Assembly: GCA_963665015.2 (NCBI GenBank)
Contig: CAXXSY010000003.1
Coordinates: forward strand, 496,001 to 560,000
Length of the DNA stretch: 64,000 nucleotides
Direction of reading: 5' to 3'
From: G963662655 sp963665015
GTDB lineage: Bacteria > Cloacimonadota > Cloacimonadia > Cloacimonadales > JAIOQZ01
The notes under the pieces were generated by a model. That model saw nothing but the letters and a program-made list of their open reading frames with translations. It was not told the origin of the DNA and made no database searches. A program made the position numbers and the translations under genes. Every line of letters starts with the position of its first letter. The first letter of the stretch is position 1. Of the stretch, positions 14,054-22,202 are shown one piece after another.

Positions 14054-15918
14054 TTCTTTTCGATCAGTTTGTCGAGAATCTGGCGTGTGCATTCCTCGAC
14101 GGAGTAGTGCTCGGTGTCGAGCACGATTTCGGGATTCTCGGGTTCTTCGTAGGGTGCGGAAATGCCGGTGAATTCCTTGATGATACCCTGACGCGCCTTC
14201 TTGTAAAGCCCTTTGGGATCGCGGTGTTCGCAGACCGGTACCGGTGCATTGACGAAGACCTCGAAGAAGTCCTCGCGCTCGAGCATGTAGCGTGCTTCGT
14301 CGCGGCCCTTGCGGTAGGGCGAGATGAAGGCGGTGATCACGATGGTGCCGGCGTCGGCGAAGAGCTTTGCCACCTCGCCGATGCGTCGGATGTTTTCGTC
14401 GCGGTCTTCGGGCGAGAATCCGAGGTTGCGGTTGAGACCGTGCCGCACGTTGTCGCCATCAAGCACGTAGGTGTGACAGCCCATCTCGAAAAGCACAGAT
14501 TGCAGGTGCATGGCGATGGTCGATTTGCCGGAGCCGGAAAGCCCCGTCAGCCAGATCACGACGCCCTTGTGATTGTTACGCTTCTCGCGGTCGGTCTTGG
14601 AGATGCCGCTCTTGTGCCAGGTGATGTTGGTGGATTTGATCTCCTTCTTCTCCTGGCGCGCACGCTGCTGGTAGAAGTCGGTCAGGATGTCGGCGACCGG
14701 CTTTCTCATAACGCGCGTGTCGATCGGCTCCTGGTTCTGAAGCTTCTGCCGCAGCACCTTGCCGGCGATGGAGATGGTGTGGTAGCCCTTGTCCTTGTTC
14801 TCCTCGATGAGCGCGACCTTGCCCAGTTCCTCGAAGTACGCCGCGAATCCGACCTTCACCGGCTGAATCTTCAGGTCACCATCGAGATTGTCGAACTTGT
14901 CGTGTGCGTCGAAGTCGCCCCAGGCGGGAGCGCCGTCGTCGAAGGGCGCGTCGGCGTGCTTGCGACCGATCACGATGTCGGTAAAGCCGTAGTTCTGCCG
15001 GTAGATCGCGTGCATGATGGCTTCCTTCGGTCCGGCGTAGAACATTTTGACGTCCAGCCCGACGAGCAGGAGCTGTTCTGCGAGCGAGTAACCCATGTCT
15101 TTCCAGAGCGTTTCGTCCATATCGCCTTCGCCGAGGATGCCGTTACGCAGCAGCGCTTCGTAGGTTTCCATACGGACATCGGCGGGAACGTCGTCATGCT
15201 TGGTTGCGCCCACCAGCGGATTGAGGATCGCGCCGGTGAAGTGGCCTTCGCGGGTGAGCTTTTCGACTGCCCAGACGATGGCGTATTCGTGGGCGCGGTG
15301 CAGCGCGTTACGGGTCTGGAAGGCAACGCTCCGTTCCCAGCCGCGTTCCTTGAAGAGCGCGCGGGTCTGGATGGGCGAGAGCATGTATTTATCATACGGT
15401 TTCTGCTGCAATTGCGGCAGAGCCCATATCTTGCCGCCGAGGAGGAAGTCGCGTGGGTCGTCGTTGACGATGCGCGGGCCCGGGTGATCCTTGCGGTCGG
15501 TGCCATAGACCTTGAGGTTGTAGTAGTCCTTGTCGAATGGGTAGATGTCTTCCACCTGAAGCAGTCCGGCGACCACGCCCTGCTCGGTCTTCACCACGAT
15601 CTTGTTGCCGATGGTATATTGGTCGGCGTCCTTCTTGTGTACCGGGAACGCGATGGGGATCGTCCAGGCGTATTTCTTTCCGTCGCGCTCGACGACCTCT
15701 TCCTCGAGCACGCGGTTAAATTCATCCTTGCACATCGGACCTTCGAGTGGCGAGAGCGCGCCGTCGGCAATCCGGTAGAACATGGACATATCCGCGTCGC
15801 TGATGGTGTATGATTTCAATTTCGAAGCCTGCGCCAAAATCGAATCCCTTTCGAATTCCGGCATCATGCGGTCAATTAATCCCTTGCCTCCATGCGGGGG
15901 TAACACTTTTGTTTTCAC
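14035..15918 (-). CDS. Bifunctional sulfate adenylyltransferase / adenylylsulfate kinase
   Basis: The protein has 627 residues with two enzymes in one chain. Residues 1-425 form an ATP sulfurylase of the Sat type, with QTRN at 201-204 and HRAH at 207-210 in the active site, plus GATKHDDVP near 237. Residues 445-627 form an APS kinase with the P-loop GLSGSGKS at 459-466, DGDNVRHGLNRNLGF near 490, FISPYRKGRDEAR and KGLYKKARQG. Together they convert sulfate and ATP to APS and then PAPS. Translation starts at GTG 15918 behind AAGGAG. It is a single-gene unit ended by the hairpin at 13989-14012. No PAPS reductase lies in the window, so the use of PAPS (assimilation or sulfation) is open. Confidence 0.95.
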   Translation of the reverse strand: MKTKVLPPHGGKGLIDRMMPEFERDSILAQASKLKSYTISDADMSMFYRIADGALSPLEGPMCKDEFNRVLEEEVVERDGKKYAWTIPIAFPVHKKDADQYTIGNKIVVKTEQGVVAGLLQVEDIYPFDKDYYNLKVYGTDRKDHPGPRIVNDDPRDFLLGGKIWALPQLQQKPYDKYMLSPIQTRALFKERGWERSVAFQTRNALHRAHEYAIVWAVEKLTREGHFTGAILNPLVGATKHDDVPADVRMETYEALLRNGILGEGDMDETLWKDMGYSLAEQLLLVGLDVKMFYAGPKEAIMHAIYRQNYGFTDIVIGRKHADAPFDDGAPAWGDFDAHDKFDNLDGDLKIQPVKVGFAAYFEELGKVALIEENKDKGYHTISIAGKVLRQKLQNQEPIDTRVMRKPVADILTDFYQQRARQEKKEIKSTNITWHKSGISKTDREKRNNHKGVVIWLTGLSGSGKSTIAMHLQSVLFEMGCHTYVLDGDNVRHGLNRNLGFSPEDRDENIRRIGEVAKLFADAGTIVITAFISPYRKGRDEARYMLEREDFFEVFVNAPVPVCEHRDPKGLYKKARQGIIKEFTGISAPYEEPENPEIVLDTEHYSVEECTRQILDKLIEKNAIKAN

Positions 15919-16212
15919 GGTAATACTCCTTTATTCGATTCATGATGAAAAATTCATTCGTCACGCTGTTATCGTATGATACAAGAAAATGTTAAACAGA
16001 AAATTGCTGTCCACGCTTTTATTTTGGAGATCAGGTAAACACGAATTGCCGGGAATAAGAATCGAGACTGGAAAATCGGCAAAGCACACAGAGCCATTTC
16101 AGAGATTCACGCGATTAAATGCTTGACACAAAAGCGGTAATAATTTTTTTCAAACTCGACACAGGTAATGTGTGCAAAGTGAACCGGAAGCAGAATTTTA
16201 AGGAGAAGAAAG
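15919..16212. other. Divergent region upstream of rpmH
   Basis: This 294-bp AT-rich gap lies between the divergent sat-cysC and rpmH genes. A TTGACA is present at 16123-16128 but no well-spaced -10 follows it. No dnaA gene and no cluster of DnaA boxes was noticed, although rpmH is often close to the origin in other bacteria. Confidence 0.4.
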
Positions 16213-16347
16213 ATGAAGAGAACGTATCAGCCGCACAACACGCGTCGCAAACGCGTACACGGTTTTCGCGCCCGCATGGCATCCAAGGGTGGACGCAAGG
16301 TACTTGCAGCTCGCAGGCTCAAGGGACGCAAAAGACTTACTGTCTGA
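16213..16347 (+). CDS. rpmH: 50S ribosomal protein L34
   Basis: The frame encodes a 44-residue, arginine/lysine-rich protein beginning MKRTYQPHNTRRKRVHGFRA and ending GRKRLTV, an essentially canonical L34. AAGGAGAAGAAAG precedes the ATG at 16213. It is the first gene of the conserved rpmH-rnpA-yidD-yidC-jag string, with rnpA starting ten bases later. The protein is part of the large ribosomal subunit near the base of 23S rRNA. Confidence 0.98.
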   Translation: MKRTYQPHNTRRKRVHGFRARMASKGGRKVLAARRLKGRKRLTV

Positions 16348-16356
16348 CGATAATGA

Positions 16357-16689
16357 ATGTATGGAGTGATTCGGAAACGAAGCGAATATCATGAGGTTTA
16401 TTCCGACCATCGGCGGTTTCCCGGAAGACGGTTCACTTTTCTTGTTTACAACGGGACCGCGCCGCACCTCTTTGTTGGGATCGTTGCAGGTAAAAGGGTC
16501 GGGAAGGCAGTAAAGCGAAACAAGGTCAAACGGCGAATCAGGGCGTTTATCAGGGAGCACGGGCAGTATCATGAGCTGCCTCGCAAGCTTCTCGTTATCG
16601 CGCGTATCGGCGCGGCGGAAGCTAACTGGAACGAATTTTCGTTCGAACTGGAGAAGTTTTTTTCAAGCCTGAGCGCCGAAGTGAGTTAG
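16357..16689 (+). CDS. rnpA: Ribonuclease P protein component
   Basis: The product has 110 residues, the usual RnpA length. The basic RNR motif region is KRVGKAVKRNKVKRRIRAFI at about 46-65, and the FLVYNG and FVGIVAG strands precede it. The protein binds the RNase P RNA and helps it mature tRNA 5' ends. The start at ATG 16357 has only a weak ribosome site, and translation is probably coupled to rpmH. It is five bases ahead of yidD. Confidence 0.95.
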   Translation: MYGVIRKRSEYHEVYSDHRRFPGRRFTFLVYNGTAPHLFVGIVAGKRVGKAVKRNKVKRRIRAFIREHGQYHELPRKLLVIARIGAAEANWNEFSFELEKFFSSLSAEVS

Positions 16690-16693
16690 GATC

Positions 16694-16912
16694 ATGCGGA
16701 TATTCAATAGGATCGCGATGATCGCGATCTCCGCCTATAGAAAGGGGATATCTCCGTTTCTACCGCCGTCGTGCCGCTTTACGCCCACCTGCAGCGAATA
16801 TTCTTATCAGGCATTTCAGAAATACTCGTTTCCGAAAGCATTGCTCCTGTCTGTCAAACGGATACTAAAATGTCATCCGTTTCACCCGGGAGGGCACGAC
16901 CCTCTACCATGA
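16694..16912 (+). CDS. yidD: Membrane protein insertion efficiency factor YidD
   Basis: The product has 72 residues with the family pattern AYRKGISPFLPPSCRFTPTC followed by SEYSYQAF and a C-terminal CHPFHPGGHDPLP. YidD is a small amphipathic protein at the inner face of the inner membrane that assists YidC. It lies between rnpA and yidC as in most bacteria. No anomalies. Confidence 0.96.
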   Translation: MRIFNRIAMIAISAYRKGISPFLPPSCRFTPTCSEYSYQAFQKYSFPKALLLSVKRILKCHPFHPGGHDPLP

Positions 16913-16924
16913 CCAGGAGGAATT

Positions 16925-18565
16925 TTGGATAAGCGAACCGTTATCGCTATCGTCCTGATTTTCATCGTCTATTGGTTCTTCAGTCAGTTTGTCTGGGCGC
17001 CGAAAGACAAGACCCAAGCTGCCACTGCCGAGAACGTTCAGGAAGCACCCACAACCGCCCCCTCGCATACCGATTCGGTCACGACATTGCCGAAGCCGAC
17101 CGGCACGCTCGCCATGGACACATCCTTCCAGGAAGAATTCGTGACTATCGAGAACGAGAAGCTCGAATTGACCTTCTCTACGCTGGGTGCTAGCATCACC
17201 AAAGCCGTATTGAAAGACTATCCGTCGATGGACCGCACGAGCAACGTGCAGCTCATCCCCGAAGGACAGCGGACCCTCTGCTTCGAGGGACTCCCCATCG
17301 AAACCGATGCCGGCGATGTGGATATCTCGAACATGGTCTATCAGCATGAAACCATCAGCCTCGACGGCACCACCGAACTGGTCTTTTTCCTCGCCAGCGA
17401 CTCCGGACAGAGGCTCATCGAGAAACGCTTTCGCCTGACAGCCGACTACCGGCTCGAAGTCGAGTTCAATGTCAACACCGGACAGGACGTCGAGCACTAC
17501 AACATTGCACTCGAGTCCGGGCTGCGCGACACGGAAAAGTACATCAAGCACAAAAAGAACGACTACAAGATCGTCGCGCAGATCGACAACAGCATCGAGA
17601 AGATCACCCTCGCGAAGCTGATGAAAGAATCGCGTGAAGTCAACGGCAACATCGATTGGGCGGGCGTTCGCACCAAGTATTTCGGTATGGCGGTGATCCC
17701 CGACAATCTGGTCCGCGCCAACCAGCTTTTCGGCTCCAATCGCGGCGATAGCCCGGGCATGTCCCTGCACATCGATTCATCGGACCATCCGTGGGAGATT
17801 CAGCACAAGTACACCGTCTTTATCGGTCCGCTGATCGCCAACATGCTGGAAGAAGAATTCGGCATGGGCATGGAAAACTTCGCCGAGATCGGATGGAAGT
17901 GGCTCCAGTGGCTCAGCAAGTTCTTCCTCATGCTTCTTGGATGGCTCTACAAGGTGATCCCGAACTACGGTATCGACATCATCGTCTTCTCGATCATCAT
18001 CAAGATCGTGGTCTATCCGCTGACGCACAAGACCCTCGAATCCGGCCAGAAGATGCAGAAGGTCCAGCCCAAGATGAAGGAGATACAGCAGAAGTACAAA
18101 GGCGATCCCAAGCAGATGAACGCCGAGATGCAGAAGCTGTACAAGGAGCACGGCGTCAGCCCGATGAGCGGATGCCTGCCGACGCTGCTCCAGATGCCGA
18201 TCCTCTTCGCGCTCTATCCTGCGCTGCGCTATTCGGTCGAACTCCGCCAGGCAAACTTCATGCTCTGGCTGAACGACCTCTCCGCGCCGGACCCGTACTA
18301 CATTCTGCCCATCGCCATGGGCGTGTTCATGTTCGTGCAACAGAAAATGATGAGTCCGCAACAGGCTACCGACGACATGGACGACAAACAGAAAGCCGCC
18401 GCACAAACACAGAAAATGATGCTCTACGTCATGCCGGTGATGATGGTGTGGATTTTCAGCGGCTTATCATCGGGACTCGTACTGTACTGGACGATCTTCA
18501 ATATCCTGTCGATCGTGCAGATGTACATCATGCGGAAGCGGAAAAACGCCGCTGCCGCAAACTGA
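16925..18565 (+). CDS. yidC: Membrane protein insertase YidC (Oxa1 family, Gram-negative type)
   Basis: The product has 546 residues starting at TTG 16925 behind CCAGGAGGAATT. An N-terminal membrane anchor (VIAIVLIFIVYWFFSQFVW) is followed by a periplasmic beta-sandwich of about 300 residues, which marks a two-membrane organism. The Oxa1 core with five helices occupies residues 320-540 and includes GIDIIVFSIIIKIVVYPLTH and GCLPTLLQMPILFALYPALR. It inserts and folds inner-membrane proteins with or without SecYEG. The tail ends in a basic stretch (MRKRKNAAAAN) that may contact ribosomes. Downstream, jag starts 27 bp after the stop. Confidence 0.97.
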   Translation: MDKRTVIAIVLIFIVYWFFSQFVWAPKDKTQAATAENVQEAPTTAPSHTDSVTTLPKPTGTLAMDTSFQEEFVTIENEKLELTFSTLGASITKAVLKDYPSMDRTSNVQLIPEGQRTLCFEGLPIETDAGDVDISNMVYQHETISLDGTTELVFFLASDSGQRLIEKRFRLTADYRLEVEFNVNTGQDVEHYNIALESGLRDTEKYIKHKKNDYKIVAQIDNSIEKITLAKLMKESREVNGNIDWAGVRTKYFGMAVIPDNLVRANQLFGSNRGDSPGMSLHIDSSDHPWEIQHKYTVFIGPLIANMLEEEFGMGMENFAEIGWKWLQWLSKFFLMLLGWLYKVIPNYGIDIIVFSIIIKIVVYPLTHKTLESGQKMQKVQPKMKEIQQKYKGDPKQMNAEMQKLYKEHGVSPMSGCLPTLLQMPILFALYPALRYSVELRQANFMLWLNDLSAPDPYYILPIAMGVFMFVQQKMMSPQQATDDMDDKQKAAAQTQKMMLYVMPVMMVWIFSGLSSGLVLYWTIFNILSIVQMYIMRKRKNAAAAN

Positions 18566-18592
18566 TTAAAATTTGAATTGAGGTTTTGAAAA

Positions 18593-19354
18593 ATGAAAAT
18601 AATCAAACGACAGGGAAAATCCGAATTCGAAGTCGTCACCGGCTTCATGAAAGAGTTCAATCTGAAACGAAACCAGTTTACCTACGAAATCATCGATAAA
18701 GGGTCCAACGGTTTCTTCAATCTTTTCGGCGCGAAACCGGTTGTGATCAACTTCTCGCTCCAGAATGACGACGCTGGAATCCAGCTATTCATCGAGGGTA
18801 TCCTCAAGCACATGGACGTCGAATATCACAAAGTGACCACCCAGAAGAAAAACGACACCGTGCTGGTCGATCTGGTGGGCGTAAAGGAAAAGGGCTTCGT
18901 CATTGGCAAGGACGGTCGCCTGCTGAACAGTATCCAGCACCTGGTCAACCGCATGCTGCTCAACAAGGGCGTCACCGAGATACAGGTGGTGGTTGACTGC
19001 GAAGGATACCGCCAGAACCACGAGAAGCAGATCATGGTCAAGGCAAAGGACATCGCCCAGAAGGTTAAACAACGCAAGAAGAGCTACACCTTCGACCCCA
19101 TGCGCGCGTCCGACCGCAAGCTGATCCACCGGTTCATCGAAAAGGACAATGGCCTGCGCACCATGACCGTCGGAAAGGGCGAAATGAAGCGCGTTGTGAT
19201 GATGCCGGACTCGGAAGAGAAATCCGGCGCGGAAACTGACGCACCGAGAAATCCGGGAGCAGCAAGAAATCCGCGACAGGAAGAAGGAACGCAAAATGCC
19301 AAACCGCGTAGAAGAAGAAGACCGCGTCGTCCGAATCGGAGCAGTCAAGAGTAG
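18593..19354 (+). CDS. jag: RNA-binding protein Jag/KhpB (Jag-N, KH and R3H domains)
   Basis: The product has 253 residues. Residues 1-50 are the Jag-N domain, with the typical G(S/A)xGFFNLFGAKP block. Residues 85-150 are a KH domain with the GKDG loop (GFVIGKDGRLLNSIQHLVNR). The R3H region (MRASDRKLIHRFIEKDNGLR) is near 165-185. The last 50 residues are basic and disordered (KPRRRRRPRRPNRSSQE). The protein is a cytoplasmic RNA chaperone-like factor, commonly encoded after yidC. Its 3' end overlaps the next gene by 59 bases. In many genomes mnmE follows; here it does not. Confidence 0.93.
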   Translation: MKIIKRQGKSEFEVVTGFMKEFNLKRNQFTYEIIDKGSNGFFNLFGAKPVVINFSLQNDDAGIQLFIEGILKHMDVEYHKVTTQKKNDTVLVDLVGVKEKGFVIGKDGRLLNSIQHLVNRMLLNKGVTEIQVVVDCEGYRQNHEKQIMVKAKDIAQKVKQRKKSYTFDPMRASDRKLIHRFIEKDNGLRTMTVGKGEMKRVVMMPDSEEKSGAETDAPRNPGAARNPRQEEGTQNAKPRRRRRPRRPNRSSQE

Positions 19355-20141
19355 AATCGTTTCCGCTGGGTATTTCTGGTCCGACGGTGGTGCCGCGATG
19401 GGTATCCTGCCGCGCGCTATCTGGGAACGGAACGTCGAGGTCGATGAAAAGCACCGCATCCGTATGGACTTCAACCTGCTCCTGCTGGATACCGGCAAGA
19501 AGGTGTTCCTGGTCGATACCGGACTCGGTAACCGCATCAGCGAAAAAGAGAAAAAGATTTTCAAGGCATCCGAATTCACACTGGTGGATAACCTCGAGGA
19601 AGTCGGCTACAGCCGCGAGGATATCGACGGTGTGATCATGACCCATCTGCATTTCGATCATGCTGGAGGCGTGATAAGTGATTTTGGCAACGGGGACGAG
19701 CTGACTTTTCCCAATGCCATTCACTACATCCAGGAGGTCGAGTGGACCACAGTGCGCCACCCCGACGAGCTCAACGCTTCCGCCTATCAGTTCGACCACC
19801 AGCTTCGTTTGCTGGAGGAGAGCGAACAATTCCGGCTGGTCAACGGCGATGTCAATCTGACGCCGGAGATCAGGCTGATCCTGGCGGGAGGACACTCCAA
19901 CGGCTTCCAGGTGGTTCGCGTCGAAAGCGGCGAAGAAATTGCCTATTACGGCGGTGACATCTTCCCGCAGAAGGAACACTTGAGACCCTCGGTCACCTCC
20001 GCCTACGAGGTAGATCGAACCCGGTCTTTCCGATATAAACGCATGATACTCGACGAATTGCGCCCCGTCAGGGGACTGCTGTTCCTCGCCCACGACAAGG
20101 ACGTGAAATCGGTGCGCATCGACGAGCAATTTCCCTGGTGA
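19296..20141 (+). CDS. Metallo-beta-lactamase-fold hydrolase
   Basis: The product has 281 residues. The zinc site is THLHFDHAGG near residue 115, with further ligands expected in LILAGGHSNG (His) near 197 and GGDIFP (Asp) near 217. The VFLVDTGLGNRI block is typical of the quorum-lactonase/YtnP-like branch, but that specificity is not demonstrated. It starts at ATG 19296 behind GAAGGAACGCAAA, inside the end of jag, so it is translationally coupled to that gene, and it ends 7 bp before glnS. It could instead hydrolyse other thioesters or lactones. Confidence 0.85.
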   Translation: MPNRVEEEDRVVRIGAVKSRIVSAGYFWSDGGAAMGILPRAIWERNVEVDEKHRIRMDFNLLLLDTGKKVFLVDTGLGNRISEKEKKIFKASEFTLVDNLEEVGYSREDIDGVIMTHLHFDHAGGVISDFGNGDELTFPNAIHYIQEVEWTTVRHPDELNASAYQFDHQLRLLEESEQFRLVNGDVNLTPEIRLILAGGHSNGFQVVRVESGEEIAYYGGDIFPQKEHLRPSVTSAYEVDRTRSFRYKRMILDELRPVRGLLFLAHDKDVKSVRIDEQFPW

Positions 20142-20148
20142 GGTACCA

Positions 20149-21849
20149 ATGAGTGAAGAGATAAAAAACAACGATACGACCGAAGAATCGAAATCGAATT
20201 TCATTCGGAACATCATAGACCACGACCTCGAGACCGGCAAGAACGGAGACCGCGTTGCGACCCGATTCCCGCCTGAACCGAACGGCTACATCCACATCGG
20301 ACACGCCAAGGCGATATGCCTGAGCTTCGGCATCGCCCGCGACTACAAAGGCACCTGCAACCTGCGCTTCGACGACACCAACCCGACCAAAGAAGAGGTC
20401 GAGTACGTCGATTCGATCATGGAGGACATCCACTGGCTGGGATTCGACTGGGAAGACCGGCTCTACTTCGCGTCCGATTACTTCGACGCGCTATACGAAT
20501 ACGCCGTACAATTGATCGAGGATGGCAAGGCGTTCGTCGATGAGCTGACCCCCGACCAAATTCGAGAACACCGCGGAACCCTGACCGAGCCCGGCAAGGA
20601 AAGCCCCTTCCGCAACCGCCCCGTCGAGGAAAGCCTAAAACTCTTTCAGGAGATGAAGGACGGCAAGCACGAAGAGGGAACTCTGACTCTGCGCGCCAAG
20701 ATCGACATGGCGTCGCCCAACCTCAACATGCGCGACCCGGTCGTCTATCGCATCCGCAAGGCGCACCATCACCGCACTGGCGACAAGTGGTGCATCTACC
20801 CGATGTACGACTACACCCACTGCATGTCGGACGCACTGGAAAAGATCACACATTCGCTTTGCTCACTCGAATTCGAGGATCATCGTCCATTGTACGATTG
20901 GTTTCTCGATCAGCTTCCGGTGCCTTCGCACCCACAACAGATCGAATTCGCCCGTCTGAATATCGGCTACACGCTGATGAGCAAGCGCAAACTCCGCGCG
21001 CTGGTGGAAGAGAAGATCGTCAATGGATGGGACGATCCTCGTATGCCGACTATCGCCGGTCTGCGTCGTCGCGGCTTCACACCTGCATCGATCCTGGATT
21101 TCCTCGATCGCATCGGTGTGGCGAAAGGAAATAGCACAGCCGATATCAGCCTGCTCTATTTCTGCCTGCGCGAAGACCTCAACAAGAGCGCCGCGCGCGT
21201 GATGGCAGTCCTCGACCCGGTCAAGGTGATCATCGACAACTACCCCGAGAATCAGGAGGAGTGGTTCGACGCGATCAACAATCCCGAAGACGAATCGATG
21301 GGCTCACGCAAGATACCGTTCAGCAGGGAGCTCTGGATCGAGCGCGAGGACTTCATGATCGATCCGCCCAAGAAATTCTTCCGGCTGGCTCCCGGTGCCG
21401 AAATTCGGCTCAAGCACGCCTACTACGTGACCTGCACCGGCTACGAGACCGACACCGACGGCAATGTTAGCGAAATCCACTGCACCTACGATCCGGATAC
21501 ACGCGGCGGGTGGTCGAAAGACGGACGCAAGGTGAAGGGAACCTCGCACTGGGTCTCGGCGAAGCACGCGGTCGATATCGAGGTAAGGCTCTACGACCAT
21601 CTCTTCACCGTCGAGAATCCGGCCGAGTACAGCGATTTCCACGAGATTCTCAATCCCGATTCGCTGACAACCGTCACCGCGAAGGGAGAGCCGTCGCTGA
21701 AGGATGCCGCGCCCGGAACGCACTTCCAGTTCCTCAGAATGGGCTATTTCTACGTCGATCCGGAAAGCTCGAACGACCACGTGATTATCAATCGCACCGT
21801 GCCGTTGCGTGATTCCTTCAAGAAGGTCATGAATTCGGCAAAGAAGTGA
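20149..21849 (+). CDS. glnS: Glutaminyl-tRNA synthetase
   Basis: The product has 566 residues. The class I HIGH signature is FPPEPNGYIHIGHAKAI near residue 40, and the KMSKS equivalent is LMSKRKL near 276. GTLTEPGKESPFRNRPVEES and the anticodon-binding beta-barrels in the C-terminal half match bacterial GlnRS. It charges tRNA-Gln directly, implying that this organism does not rely only on the GatCAB transamidation route for Gln. It follows the hydrolase gene by seven bases and is followed by a repeat-filled gap. Confidence 0.96.
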   Translation: MSEEIKNNDTTEESKSNFIRNIIDHDLETGKNGDRVATRFPPEPNGYIHIGHAKAICLSFGIARDYKGTCNLRFDDTNPTKEEVEYVDSIMEDIHWLGFDWEDRLYFASDYFDALYEYAVQLIEDGKAFVDELTPDQIREHRGTLTEPGKESPFRNRPVEESLKLFQEMKDGKHEEGTLTLRAKIDMASPNLNMRDPVVYRIRKAHHHRTGDKWCIYPMYDYTHCMSDALEKITHSLCSLEFEDHRPLYDWFLDQLPVPSHPQQIEFARLNIGYTLMSKRKLRALVEEKIVNGWDDPRMPTIAGLRRRGFTPASILDFLDRIGVAKGNSTADISLLYFCLREDLNKSAARVMAVLDPVKVIIDNYPENQEEWFDAINNPEDESMGSRKIPFSRELWIEREDFMIDPPKKFFRLAPGAEIRLKHAYYVTCTGYETDTDGNVSEIHCTYDPDTRGGWSKDGRKVKGTSHWVSAKHAVDIEVRLYDHLFTVENPAEYSDFHEILNPDSLTTVTAKGEPSLKDAAPGTHFQFLRMGYFYVDPESSNDHVIINRTVPLRDSFKKVMNSAKK

Positions 21850-22202
21850 TGGGAATCCGTATATCCTGATGATGGATGTATATAAACTGAATTGTTGGGG
21901 CAGACCGATGTGTCTGCCCTTTTCCTTTGGAACGCGGACGTCTTCGTCCACATCTCATTTTCTCTTCCCCTCGTGGTTTGTGACCTCCGGGCGCGCATCT
22001 CTTCACCTGGTACACAGGCACCCTTGCCTGCATCCCCCATCTCCCTTCCCTGATGAACGATAGACAGACCGGAAGGCAGGAGGAAGGCAGGCGAGGGTGC
22101 CTGTGTACCAGGTGAGAAGATGCAGGCAAGGGTGCCTGCGTACCGGAAAGAGAAAGGGCAGACCGATGTGTCTGCCCCTACGAAAAAGATACAATCAATC
22201 GG
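21850..22202. repeat. Nested palindromic repeats (families A, B and C) between glnS and the phosphofructokinase gene
   Basis: This gap contains no gene. Family B units GGGGCAGACCGATGTGTCTG (21897-21920) and the inverted copy at 22155-22182 form the outer pair. Inside lie a family A unit (21929-21956), a fragment GACCTCCGGGCG related to family H (21982), and three family C units: CTGGTACACAGGCACCC near 22005-22035 and the inverted or repeated forms at 22087-22114 and 22119-22146. The arrangement suggests repeated insertion of small elements into one another. Confidence 0.75.

Noticed and set aside
14107..15813. 568-codon open frame opposite sat-cysC
   Set aside because: The opposite strand carries all the catalytic motifs of ATP sulfurylase and APS kinase. 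This frame is low-complexity Val/Asp/Leu-rich shadow sequence.
16123..16151. TTGACA upstream of rpmH as a sigma-70 promoter
   Set aside because: No TATAAT-like hexamer lies at 16-18 bp; the TAATAA nearby is only nine bases away.
16119..16572. Extra small open frames around rpmH and rnpA
   Set aside because: They overlap the canonical L34 and RnpA genes in other frames and have no support.
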